Assembly: GCA_002749535.1 (NCBI GenBank) | Contig: MZZL01000387.1 | Coordinates: 203,249 to 267,248, forward strand | DNA from: Apophysomyces variabilis | Taxonomy: Eukaryota > Mucoromycota > Mucoromycetes > Mucorales > Mucoraceae | Reading direction: 5' to 3' | DNA length: 64,000 nt | In this document: one piece after another, positions 36,560 to 47,689 of the stretch | Layout of the letters: the number at the start of each line of letters is the position of its first letter | Position numbering within the stretch: the stretch's first letter is position 1 | Notes under the pieces: model-generated | Told to the model about the DNA's origin: nothing | Seen by the model: only the letters and a program-made list of their open reading frames with translations | The model's database searches: none | Translations under genes and position numbers: made by a program

Positions 36560-39500
36560 ATGCAGCGAGACGCATACAAGAAAGGGTTTACATTATAAGT
36601 ATTCATAACCGTATATACTATGATTATAACAGTACCTAACCTTTGACTTTGCGCATTATTACGAGTCATGAACGATTTGTGCTGGAAATTGACCCAACCC
36701 AGCGATTAATTCAGGTAGAGTAACATTGATGGAACAGGACAATCTCAATCAGATTTGCTTCGTATATATTAGGGTTCAGCAGAATTGACGGTCCAACCTC
36801 TTCACAGCAAACTCAACAACGTTCGAATCAATTGTCGACAGTGCAGTACGTTTAAATCTAAATTGATGATCAACCCGCTTAATCTCTGAATATCGGAAAC
36901 TTTGATAGCCGTATTACGGACTTTTGTTAATGACGCACCAGTGGAACACATACATACCGACCCTGTATCGGAACTGACGCTAGGACCGAATACCACCATA
37001 TCACATCACCAAGTTTACAAAAGCCGATACCTTAATGCATTACGAGAAGGAGATAACGGAGAACTTCTAATAAAAGTGCCCGAAGATTGCATCAAACAGG
37101 TAAGCTTAGATTGTAGTAGACCTCCTTTCTAAAAGTTGATCTGGGAAAGATGACGGAATCCGAGGCGCAAATGATCAGCAACGACGTGTTTCTACATAGC
37201 AGCGCAGGTATACAGTCAGCCTGATGATATTATACACTTCTGCTGACCGATCGAGTCTCTCCCAGAATTACAAGACGACATTGCTACATCCGAAAAAACC
37301 ACCCCGATACCTACGATGTCACCACCTCCATCATACGCCCCTTTGACCATCCGAATCGACTATATTCTGGAAAATCCACGATATGGCGTGATGTTTGTCG
37401 AAAAAGATGACGATGTAGCACCTTATGTAGGCCAAAATGTCTTTTGACTATCTTGCGCTAATACCTGATATCACCATTTCAAAGCGATCCAACCATATAT
37501 ACACCGTCAATCAGCCTTTGCCTGGCGCAACACGCTTGTGGCTTCCTTGTATAGATAGGATTTCTGAACGATGCACCTGGGACATGGAATTTATAGTTCC
37601 TCGGAAAATGGGTGCGACAATGGTAGAATATGACGCAGAAGGACCGTTGGATGACGAGGATGCGACTGTGGTAGTATGCAGCGGTGAAGTTATGGAACAG
37701 GTATGGTGTAACTTGTGAAACCTCTGGCGAGGCTAAGTCGGTCTGTATCGTAGATTCTGCATCCAACCGATGCATCAAAGAAAATTGTTCATTATAGTTT
37801 ATCAGTACCTACTTCAGCTCCCTTCATTGCGTTTGCAATTGGTCCGTTTGAAATGATCAAGTTATCGCCATCACAATTGCAGGAAGAAGTATTAAGCGCG
37901 ACGGATTTGGACGAAAATCAACAGCAGAGTCTAATGGCAGAAATCAACATGATGTCTAACATTTATGCTTTTGCTCTGCCGGGGATGGAGGAAGATTTAA
38001 GTGTGAGCTGTAGCTTTCTGATGCATGTGAGTAAATTGTGTGCTTGGTTGTCGTGATTGCTCAATGGCTATGCAATAGGCCATGCATTTTTACGCTCAGG
38101 AATACGGATCATATCCTTTTTCAGACTTCAAACTGGTATTTGTAGAGGACGCATGGAACGACAGCACAGCCAGTGCCTCCTTAGCAATTTGCAGGTAAGA
38201 TAATGTAGAGATTAGCTGGTGAACCTTACTTTTTTTTTCTTTGTTTGTTTCTTTGAAAGTTCGGCTCTCCTACATCCACCTGAGATAATCGACCAGACTT
38301 ATTCCACTCGACGAATACTGAGTTTAGCCTTGGCCAAGCAATGGTTTGGTATCCATATCATTCAGAAAAGTTGGCCGGACACATGGCTAGTGTGCGGATT
38401 AGCCCATCTGATGGCATCCTTGTTTATCAAAAGGCACCTCGGCAACAATGAATATCGGTTACGTCTGAAGAGGGTAAGCGTGCGAATTTTGTAAAATGCG
38501 GGCATTGATCGAATTAGTAGGATATGGAGCTGTGTTGTTCGCTTGATATTAATCGCCCACCGCTATATAACCCTGCGTTACCGTCACCCTTGGATCCCGA
38601 AGATCTGGAATTTTTGGAACTTAAGGCACCTCTTGTATTATATATGCTAGATAAGCGCATGTGCAAAGGGGGCGCTACTTTGGGTCTTTCCCGTGTCTTG
38701 CCTAAAATCCTAGTATCTGCAATGAGCGGTGAATTAGTGCAAAATACCATCAGCACTCACTATTTCATGAAGCTTTGTCGCAAGATAAGTGGGTTTGATA
38801 CCAAGACTTTCGCCGAGCAGTGGGTGTATAAAAGTGGCTGCCCAAAATTTGGATTTTGGTTCCACTTTAACCGCAAGAAAATGGTTGTTGAAATTTATAT
38901 GCATCAGGAAAATACGAACAAAGTAATCGGTACTGGAGAAGGCGCAAGTAGTATGATGGCGGACGGAAGTGCTATAAACTTTCAGGAATTGACCACACCG
39001 CTCTTTACTGGTAACCTGACGGTACGAATTCATGAAGCCGATGGTACACCATATGAACATATTTTGGACATTCAATCCGCCAATCATAAGTACGAAGTAC
39101 AATTTAATACAAAGTACAAACGTATCCGCCGAAACACGAAGCGATTCTTAGCGAAGCAAGCAGCAGCAGCAGCAGCAGTTGCTGAAGAGGAGCAAGAGAA
39201 TGAAGAGGGTGAAGGTGGGACGACGAACGTCCTTGGTATTATCCCAAGTTTGGGTCTGGGTATGCCAATGTTTGAAGAACAGCCGCAACGTCAGGAATGG
39301 AAAATAGTCGAATGGGGACAGGACGAAGAGGATACAAGTGGTGCTGCCAGTGCCATGTTTGACTGGATTCGTTTAGACGCCGAATTTGAATGGCTGACCG
39401 CAATTGAATTCAAGCAACCGGATTACATGTGGGCTGCACAATTGACTAAGGATAGAGATGTTGTGGCTCAACATGAAGCAATTGGCGCGTTAAGACAAAT

Positions 39501-42500
39501 GGCATCACCTCCTACCTCGACTAGTTTGCTACGCGCTTTAATGGATCCGAAGTGTTTTTACAAGATACGTATGGAAGCTGCCTATGCTTTATCCACCTGT
39601 GCTGTGCCAACAATGGATTATGTCGGACTCCATCAACTGAACAAAATGTTTCAAAAACGATATTGCTTCCCAATCAATTCATCACAAATGGATTTGGATG
39701 ATGAGATCCCTGTCAACGTCGGGATTCCTAAACCAAACAATTTCTCCAATCTTCCGGATTATTTTATCCAAAAAGCTGTGGTGATTGCTTTTTCCCAGGT
39801 CCGTGATCAACATGGATTGACGCCGATCAAAATCCGACAATTCTTGCTGGATTTGTTGAAATATAACGATAATATCGGAAATGAGGTATTAGTTTTAGCC
39901 TCTAACGGGAATGGTGTTTTTAATGGTCCTATATTAGTTTTCCGACTGCTATTACGTCGCGACGTTGATCTCAGCACTCGGGGACGCACTGATTCCAGCC
40001 CCAGATTCGCCTGATGCACTACGTTTTGACGATCTGGAAGGAGAGGAACTATTGATGGCAGCAAAGTCAGAAATTGAACGTTTCCGCACACTGGATTATG
40101 TCATACCGTCCTACCATAACGTCGTCACTGCAGCTTGTTTAAAAGTATGGGCAGCAACTGGTCTGACTATATTCTGAAAACTTACCTCTTAACTTTACAG
40201 ACAGCAACCAAGCTTATGTTAAATAACCTTATGGACATTGATCTAGCGCTATTTATGCAATACACTAGGTAGATTGATCGTTAAATATCGGTGCTGGTGC
40301 TTACTTTAATTCTAGATATGGTAACTTTGTAGACATCCGATTAGCAGCCTTCGACAGCCTATTCGTTCTATGTGGCTTGACAGACAATGCATTGACGCGA
40401 TATTTCCTGAAGATTATTCAGCATGATCCCTGTATTTTTGTTTCACACTACGTTGCACGATCTACATTAGCCTGGCTTGGTCTGGCTATGAAAGAGAAAA
40501 CAGATTTGTCACAAAGTCGATTTGTTGAAGAGTTTGCGGAAGAAGAGGGAAAAGTTATTATTGATGATGATCGGCAGCCGTTCGGAAAGACACCGCAGCA
40601 AGAATTCCAGGCAAGCGTTGAAAACTTAAGAAAGCGGTTCGAGAACAACAGTGAATTACAACAGAACATATGGGATATATTAAAGTACGTTAATCGCTCA
40701 TCTATACGTTACTAACATTTGCATTCATTGATTTAAAGTCTACCTGAACATTCTACGTTGGATCACTGTATCCGAAAGTATCTGCTACAGTTCTGCGAGT
40801 ACATGTACAAGCCTATTGATGTTGGCCTTAAAGTCACGATCCGAGTGCCATCATTGCCAGTAAGTGCTGCGTTACATAATTTTTCGATGTGTCCAATATG
40901 TTCGTTTTAGACACCGGAGGTAGTAGAAGAACCTGAACCACATACACCAACGCAATCTAAGCAGCCTGTGCAGTCTACACAACCCCCGCAACCCGTACAG
41001 CCCGTAGAATCTACGCAGCCAGCAAAACCAATAAAGCCAACAAAGCCAACAAAGCCTACGAAACCCGCACAGCCCGCGCAACCCACGCAACCCGCACAAC
41101 CAAAGAAGCCCACGCAGCCGACGCAACCCGCACAAACTGCGCAGCCCACACAGCCTATTCTGCGGATCAGTAAACCGAAACCAACAGCAACAACAACTGA
41201 CGGTGAGGGAGAAAGTAAGTCTCGACTATGCAGGTAATTTTTAAGTTGGCTTAACTTTCTTTGGTTATAATTAGACGAAGTATCAAAAATTGAGAAGAAA
41301 GCACAAGCACCGGCTGTTTCTATCAAGGTGGAACCTGCAGCGGAACCACGTCCTCCAGCAATACCACCAGTCGCTGTTCAGAAAGCGCCAGTCCGTCCAC
41401 CTGTTTCCAAGCAGAAAACCGCCACTCCTGTGATGGAAAAACCGGCCGAGACTATCCCGCCAAAGCCTGCACCAAAGCAAACGAAAGGAATGCCAGCAGA
41501 GGACGCCAAAAAGGCCCGTCGTCTTCTCACTAAGTTACAAAAGCACCGAGCAGCGCATTCCTTCCTCCAGCCCGTGGATGAAGTCCTCGACGGAGCACCT
41601 GATTATTTCAAAATAATCAAGTAAGTTTAGAGGATTGGTTACAAAGTAGAGGTAGTAATACTGTGCTCTACAACAGGCGGCCTATGGACCTTGGTACAGT
41701 AAAGGTAAGTGATTACCAAAGAAAGAGCAATATATACATATCATCAATTTCTTTTCTGTAGAGGAAATTGGAAAACAGGCAATATGAATCTTTCCGAAGG
41801 TTTGAAGATGACATAAGGTTGATGCTAAGCAACTGCTTCGCTTATAATGGACCTGGTACCTTTGTCTACAACGAAGGTCAAACATTGGAGGCAGTGTTTG
41901 AGAAGGAGTTGGCATTATTGAAAGGAAAGGAAATTGAAGAAACTCAGAATATGACCATTGTAGAGAGTCCTGCACCTCAGCCGCGACCTACCAGCGAACC
42001 AGCCATCGTACCTCCTAAACCAACGGCAGCTCATAAAACGAGTGCTTCGCAGCCAAATACACCAACTACTACGGTTGTCCCTGTAAAAGCTCAACCAGAG
42101 AAAAAAGTGGAGAAAGAAAAGAGCGACAAGGATAAACTAGTGATTATCCTCACCAAAACAATGGAAAGTCCCCATGCATTTGAATTTCTCCGTCCTGTAG
42201 ACCCTATCAAACAAGGAATACCGCATTATCGCAACATCATAAGACACCCGATGGATCTAGGCACCATCAAGTCGAAATTGAGAGCAAATCGATATGCCAA
42301 TCCTCAGCAGTTCGATTCTGACGTGCGACTTATGTTTAGAAATTGCTATACATTTAATCCGCCAAATTTTTACATCCACAACGAAGCCAAAAAGCTAGAA
42401 GAATTGTATAATAATGAATGGAATACGTACTTTGGCCATCCTCGTAGACCAGCTGTGGATGCTTCTCGAGAAGTTTCTACACAGGATTCTCAAGCACCAG

Positions 42501-44730
42501 CCACTAAACCTTCCAAAGCAACCCATCCTGTTCAACCAAGGGCCAAGCCTATCCAGAATGAAGGCCCACAAGTAGCGACGCCATCATCATCAAAGCCTTC
42601 GCCAACACAGGAACCACAGCATGAGCTTGTTAAGACTTCTACTGCAGTATCCACTAATGCAAGACCTTCTGCAGCTATGCAGCCGCAAATGGATGACAAT
42701 AACAAAAGGCGTTGCGAACGGATCTTGAGAAAACTTTGGCAGCATCAGGCGTCTCAACCATTCTATGAACCGGTAAATTAACCAAGGACAAATACTTAGA
42801 AGCATGTCTAATTATATTTTATACCAGGTTGATGCTGCTGCTCTTAATATACCACAATATTATGAAATTATTAAGGTAAAGTTCAGAATAACAGTAGCTA
42901 AAGGGTATTCGTGATCTGATAGGTATATAATTTGCAGAAACCAATGGACTTGTCCACTTTGAGACGAAACTTGGATGAAAATCGGTATGCAACTATTTGG
43001 GAGTTTGAGAAGGATATCCGACAAATATTCTGGAACTGCTATCGATTTAACGATGCATCATCGTGGGTTGCACAGCAAGGTCAGGCACTGGAATCGTTCG
43101 CAAACCAAATATGGTCGACAGAATTCGGAGATCCTGATGCTCTGAAGGGAGATGATAAACGACTGGCGCAAAAAGTCATCGGTAAACTTATGGCACATGA
43201 GGCAGCGGCTTTGTTCAATGAGCCTGTCGACTGTGACATATTTACGGATTACCTTCAGATTATAAAGTCTCCCATGGATTTACGAACTATCAACGAAAAG
43301 CTAGAGTCTGGAAAGTATATAAGCTTGAGTCAGGTCGACAGCGATATTCGCTTGGTTTTCTCCAATTGTTTTACTTACAACAACTCGGTCACTTACGCAT
43401 ATGAACAAGGAAAAAGACTTGAGAAGTATTATCAGAACATCGGGAAGGAGCTGCGGAGTAAAGCCAAAGCGGCTTCGCCAGTTCGACCGAAGCAGCCAAC
43501 CGGGACGCCTGCGACAGCAGGGCTTGCGAAACCAGCGCCAATGACTAATACCTCGTCAAAGACAGTGAAGTCAACCAGCAGCGCGAAGCCGGAAAGTTCA
43601 AAGAAGCCCAAAGAGAAAAAAGCTCCTGTAATCGATGAACGAACTCCAATGGATATTAGTACCCCACCAAAGCTCCACCCTGCAGTGAAAACAGCACTCG
43701 AATCATTGCTACATAAGTTAATGGATCATAAGGCATCGCTTGGATTTTTAGAACCGGTAATTGTCTATAATCGTGGTTAAGATCATATTGACGGGTGTTT
43801 TATACAGGTTGATCCGGTTGGCCTTAACATTCCACATTATCCTCTTATTATCAAAAAACCGATGGATCTGGGTACTATGTAAGTCCTACCGTATTTTAAT
43901 TGCAAATCTCTGATTGAAACATGGTATTAGATCGAAAAACCTCAAAGCTGGAGAATATAAGACATTAAAGGATTTTGAAAGCGATGTATTACTAGTCTTC
44001 ACCAACTGTTATACTTTCAACGGCACAGAGCATCCTATTTCTCGCAATGCCAAAATACTCGAAGGCGTATTTAATAAGGAGATGCCAGGGATTCGAGCAA
44101 AAGAAGAACAGCTGAAATCAGTATCCACGCCATCACTCAGTGCATCCAACGGAGCCAAGCCCGCAAAAGCACCTACAAAGTCTTTGAAATCGGCATCGCC
44201 AAATGCTGCAAAGGCCGAGTTACGTAAGTATAAAGCTGTGCTCGATAAATTGCAGCTGCATCCGTCGTTCTTTCCGTTTGGTGCTCCGGTGGATCCAGTA
44301 CTACTTCAAATTCCAACATATTTCGATATTATCAAGGTTTGTCCAGAATATGATAGGTTCTACCAAGACTAACATTTGTATTTCAGAAACCGATGGATTT
44401 CGGAACGATCCGCAAGAAACTTGAAGGATCCAAATATACCGAAGTAGATCAACTTTTACGAGATGCTAACCAAGTGTTCGTTAATTGTTACACCTTTAAC
44501 CTGGAAGACGATATTGTGTACAAGATGGGACAAGAAATCGAGGCCGAGTTTAATAAGCTATGTGCGGCCAAAGGGTTAAAAACGACGGATGCCATCAGAT
44601 CAAGTCAAAACGACAATAAGCGGGAGGCCGAAAGTGCTGCTGAGGTATGTTATATGTGCCTGATAGAAATTGCTTATTGAATATTCCATTATAGGGTCAG
44701 GAGCCAACAAAGAAGACAAAATTTAACTAG
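36560..44730 (+). CDS. TAF2: TAF2 (TFIID subunit 2) fused to six bromodomains
   Basis: TFIID subunit with an M1-aminopeptidase-like but non-catalytic body that contacts core-promoter DNA. Exon 1 is 36560-36585 (MQRDAYKK). Then HERFVLEIDPTQRLIQ (36666-36714), GSAELTVQPLHSKLNNVRIN with CRQC, YAPLTIRIDYILENPRYGV, ATRLWLPCIDRISERCTWDM, FAIGPFEMIKL, YGSYPFSDFKLVFVEDAW, LALAKQWFGIHIIQKSWPDT and HEAIGALRQM follow the TAF2 order; HExxH is absent. The frame continues after VTIRVPSLP (51-nt intron) into a QP/KP-rich linker (~40925-41200), then six bromodomains (separate entry) and a short basic tail KKTKFN. I estimate ~2,300 residues and more than 20 exons. One join near 37100-37140 did not resolve in phase. 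All other junctions I checked are GT-AG and in frame, with no stop between the TAF2 and bromodomain parts. Confidence 0.9.
40925..41200 (+). repeat. QP/KP-encoding low-complexity tract
   Basis: Imperfect repeats of a 9-nt unit encoding x-Gln-Pro or x-Lys-Pro, forming the linker between the TAF2 body and BD1. The opposite strand reads as an open Leu/Arg/Gly/Cys-rich frame only because of this repeat. Confidence 0.85.
41505..44570 (+). other. six tandem bromodomains within the TAF2 reading frame
   Basis: Approximate spans are BD1 41505-41930, BD2 42140-42435, BD3 42700-43130, BD4 43160-43460, BD5 43680-44095 and BD6 44215-44565. Each has the ZA-loop P-V-D, then Y-x3-I-(I)-(K/R)-x-P-M-D-(L/F), and the BC-loop acetyl-lysine-binding Asn (CFAYN, CYTFN, CYRFN, CFTYN, CYTFN, CYTFN). 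None is visibly dead. Spacers between them are Pro/Ala/Lys-rich. Shared intron positions (EP|VD in BD3 and BD5; IIK|xPMD in BD1, BD3 and BD6; LGT-proximal in BD1 and BD5) indicate origin by tandem exon duplication. Confidence 0.93.
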
Positions 44731-44956
44731 GATAATGTGTAAAGCGTGATGCACAAAAAAAATCAATTGTAAATAAATAATTTGCTCTTTTGTAAAGCTA
44801 GGGTATTATATCTTCGCCTTTTTATACATGGACAGGACAATGTTAGTCCCGTGGCTCGTTATGAGCTGCCCACACCTGAAAGAGGCGTTTATACGATGAT
44901 AAAGAAGAACCCTCAAAACCAAACCTACAATAGATCCTATATTTTTTTATTTGCTA

Positions 44957-45322
44957 TCATGCATTGTCTGCACCAATGTATAACACTAGCAGGTAAATGG
45001 TCAGTACAACTATAAATCGAGAGACACTGTCCCCAAGGAACGTACCATTATTTCCTCGAATAAAAGTGTCACCATATCGATTTTTTAACTTCCCGTCCAC
45101 ATATTCTTCCGTATTTTCCAATGCTATGTTCATATAACCATCTAGACACGCCAGAACACCTTTGGTTGAAATCGGGCATGTCAATTAACCTATTCTCAAC
45201 AATGGAGCAAACAAATCACCTTTGTAATTTATTCCAGAGTTCAGTTTAACAATGACACGTCGTCCGATCACGTTATTAAGGAAATCGGTTGGTGATCGAG
45301 TATGCTGTTGTTGACCATCCAT
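44957..45322 (-). CDS. LSM6: LSM6, U6 snRNA-associated Sm-like protein
   Basis: Component of the LSm2-8 ring (U6 snRNA, nucleus) and the LSm1-7 ring (mRNA decay, cytoplasm). Three exons (45220-45322, 45046-45159, 44957-44985), both introns 60 nt, give 81 residues. It has SPTDFLNNVIGRRVIVKLNS, then GVLACLDGYMNIALENTEEY and GDTFIRGNN|VLYI, the Sm1 and Sm2 motifs of LSm6. The C-terminus ends IGADNA, shorter and less basic than the human tail. It is convergent with TAF2, with 226 bp between the stops. Confidence 0.96.
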
Positions 45323-46729
45323 TCTTTTTCTCTGTGTGTCTTTGTGTGTTAAAGTAAAAAAGGTATGCACCCGACTATTTTATAGGCGAACATCCAAAAA
45401 GTTACGTCACCCTAATCTATGAAAAATGGTGCTAATCACGAAGAATAATTAAGGGAATTGGCAGCTATCGGTTGTAGACACGAAGTACTTTAGTTCCTCA
45501 GACTCGTTGCCAACAAATAAGACAGGCTCCAGAACAAGCATTCGAAAAATTAGCCTTCCTAACAAGTGCTTTCTTTTCGGCACTTCCTCTTCAGTTCGCA
45601 CAATCACAGGAATCTACTTCTTCTATGGTTGCATGTCGTACAGAGCACTGATTTCTGTAAACACGCTGACCATTCGCGCATAATCGTCCTTGCTATCCAA
45701 AAAAACACACATTTCGACCTCTTGCAACACTCAGAAAACGTTAGTGCCACTTATGCCGGAGCTGCTATCTCTGTACGGCATGTTTTATCTCGTCGAACAG
45801 TTTCTAAAGAAGCTGCTAGACTTTTCTACGAGCATTACTAATGTCGAAAACCGTTACTCGTTGATTTCGGTCATACCTTCTGTCTCGCTGCTAAAGGTGG
45901 TTCTGCACGAATCTTTCTCTCTTTGATAGAGATAATACATGCAAGATCCTTACCTTGCTCTGCTCGTCTCCTCGTTAGCGCGGAGCCTTTCTTAATATAA
46001 AGATAAGCCGGCATTATGATAGGATTAGGTATTCTTGTCTAAGGCGAAGCAACTAACTATAATGTCTTGATTGTTGATTTTCATGATAAAGAAAGTGATT
46101 ATTGTAGAAGACAAAACAAAGGAACATCTTGCGCGATTTCCGGACGTTGTGTATTTTGAATTCTCCGCATTAATTTGCTTGCGTGGCCAGTATGTCTACC
46201 AAGATAAGCACTCATAGTAAAGTGCAGCCCAACTGTTTGAAAGCGGGACAATATAATGTTAAGATACCGAGTTGGCATGTATACATTTGCTAAAAGAAAA
46301 CAGATCCCTCCTTAAAAGAACAGCGTATCTGAAACGCGGCATAACCCATATTGGTTACTGCGGCCTTGTTCAAATGATGCACTGCAAACCAAGCGCGACG
46401 GATTATACAGTTCACAGTATCTGTTACATAGCCTCGCTTATTGTAGAAACGGTAATGGACGACTTGCGATTCATATAAACGCATTATCTCCGTTATGCAG
46501 CGATATTTACTCGTCACTTGCTGTAGCGAGAACGGGACAAAAACATATAGTTTGTCTATTCTATTGCATGTTTAGCACAGCGCATCCACTATTTCGCATT
46601 GGCACACATGGTTGGTGGCCTATGTGTCGATGAAAACCAATAAAAAAAGATTATATGAGCGCAGTATATACCTCGAAAGGAAAAGGAAAAGTTTAGCTAC
46701 AAGCTGTGTGGATTGGTTGTACTCGCTTT
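45323..46729. other. no supported gene
   Basis: Short overlapping plus-strand frames at 45566-45926 show no domain I can name. They could be upstream debris of the Fanzor-like relic that follows. Confidence 0.4.
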
Positions 46730-47016
46730 CCACTAATCTTGACATAATTGTAGCTGCGAATGAGCACTGTGCCGTTGTTTATCCAATCCCGTTGTGCAGC
46801 CAATATGCATGGGCTAGTGCTAGTGCCAATGAGCACAGATTACTTGCAAGTGTGGCATCGTTGTGCACGTATTTCATGCATCCACTAATTGTCTTTTTAC
46901 AGCTTTGGAACAGGGATGCGAATGCAGGAAAGAATATAAGGATCTTAGCAAACTATAAATGCAAGAGAGAAAAGCCTGGATTGGAGTTGGAGTCAGTTGC
47001 TGTCCAGCGGTCATAA
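46730..47016 (+). pseudogene. remnant of a Fanzor/TnpB-like nuclease C-terminus
   Basis: After an acceptor-like TTTTTACAG (about 46903) the frame reads LWNRDANAGKNIRILANYKC and stops at 47016. W-N-R-D-x-N-A-x-x-N-I is the RuvC-III motif of the TnpB/Fanzor/OrfB family, including the catalytic Asp. Just upstream, LDIIVAANEHC (about 46738) may be a decayed RuvC-II (…NE…) and the following Cys residues a decayed zinc ribbon, but this part is weak. It is not a copy of the minus-strand relic at 47.7-50.2 kb: its motif residues differ (WNRDANAGKN against WDRDVLASKN). No RuvC-I was found. Confidence 0.55.
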
Positions 47017-47689
47017 AGCGAGAATGGAGCTTTGTTGTTTGATTCCGTTTGTTTTATCTAGTTCATAGTATTAACGTCTCGCATACTGCACTCATTTTGT
47101 CGGATTCATTGCCTATTTTCCTTTTCGCGTGTCGATGGATTCCTTTCTCTGGACTATGCCTAAGCCATAAGTTGCCTAAGTTGCCCCGTAGTTTCACTAC
47201 TATGTTTATTGCGCTCCCCGCATTCCAACAATTTTAATTTTTCACTGTTCAATTCAGTGAGGCATTGTCCCCAGGAATTGTAAGTTTAAGCAAATGATTC
47301 AGTGGAACCGATCAGCCTTTTTTTCTGGTGTGCTGTGCCTGCTGTTATTCGTTGTGACGCTCGGCTCGATTCGATTGCATTGCTTGTTGTATAAATAAAG
47401 AATATATAGAAAGTACAGTACCAGGTCCAGACCAAAAGCTATTATCAACATCCAGGTAAATTATTCCGGAATTTAATGGAATGCCATTATACTGGTCTAT
47501 TCAAAAGTTTTTGAAGATTTCATCCAAAATTGTTTGAAGATTTGGAGATAAAAGTTATAAAGAATTTGCCAGTAATTGTTGGTGAGTATCCTCTGTTAAA
47601 ATGTGATAGTGAGCTTACCGATGTGATCACCTGCGAAAGATAAACGTTAGCAAAATAATCCTAACTAGAAAAGTTGACTAATACGCTTA
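47017..47689. other. spacer between two opposed Fanzor relics
   Basis: 3' flanks of the plus-strand and minus-strand relics face each other here. In TnpB-type loci the guide RNA overlaps or follows the 3' end of the gene, so this is where one would look; no RNA structure can be asserted by eye. Confidence 0.3.

Noticed and set aside
40872..41326. Long minus-strand frames rich in Leu, Arg, Gly and Cys
   Set aside because: Antisense of the QP/KP-encoding repeat in TAF2; a composition artefact.
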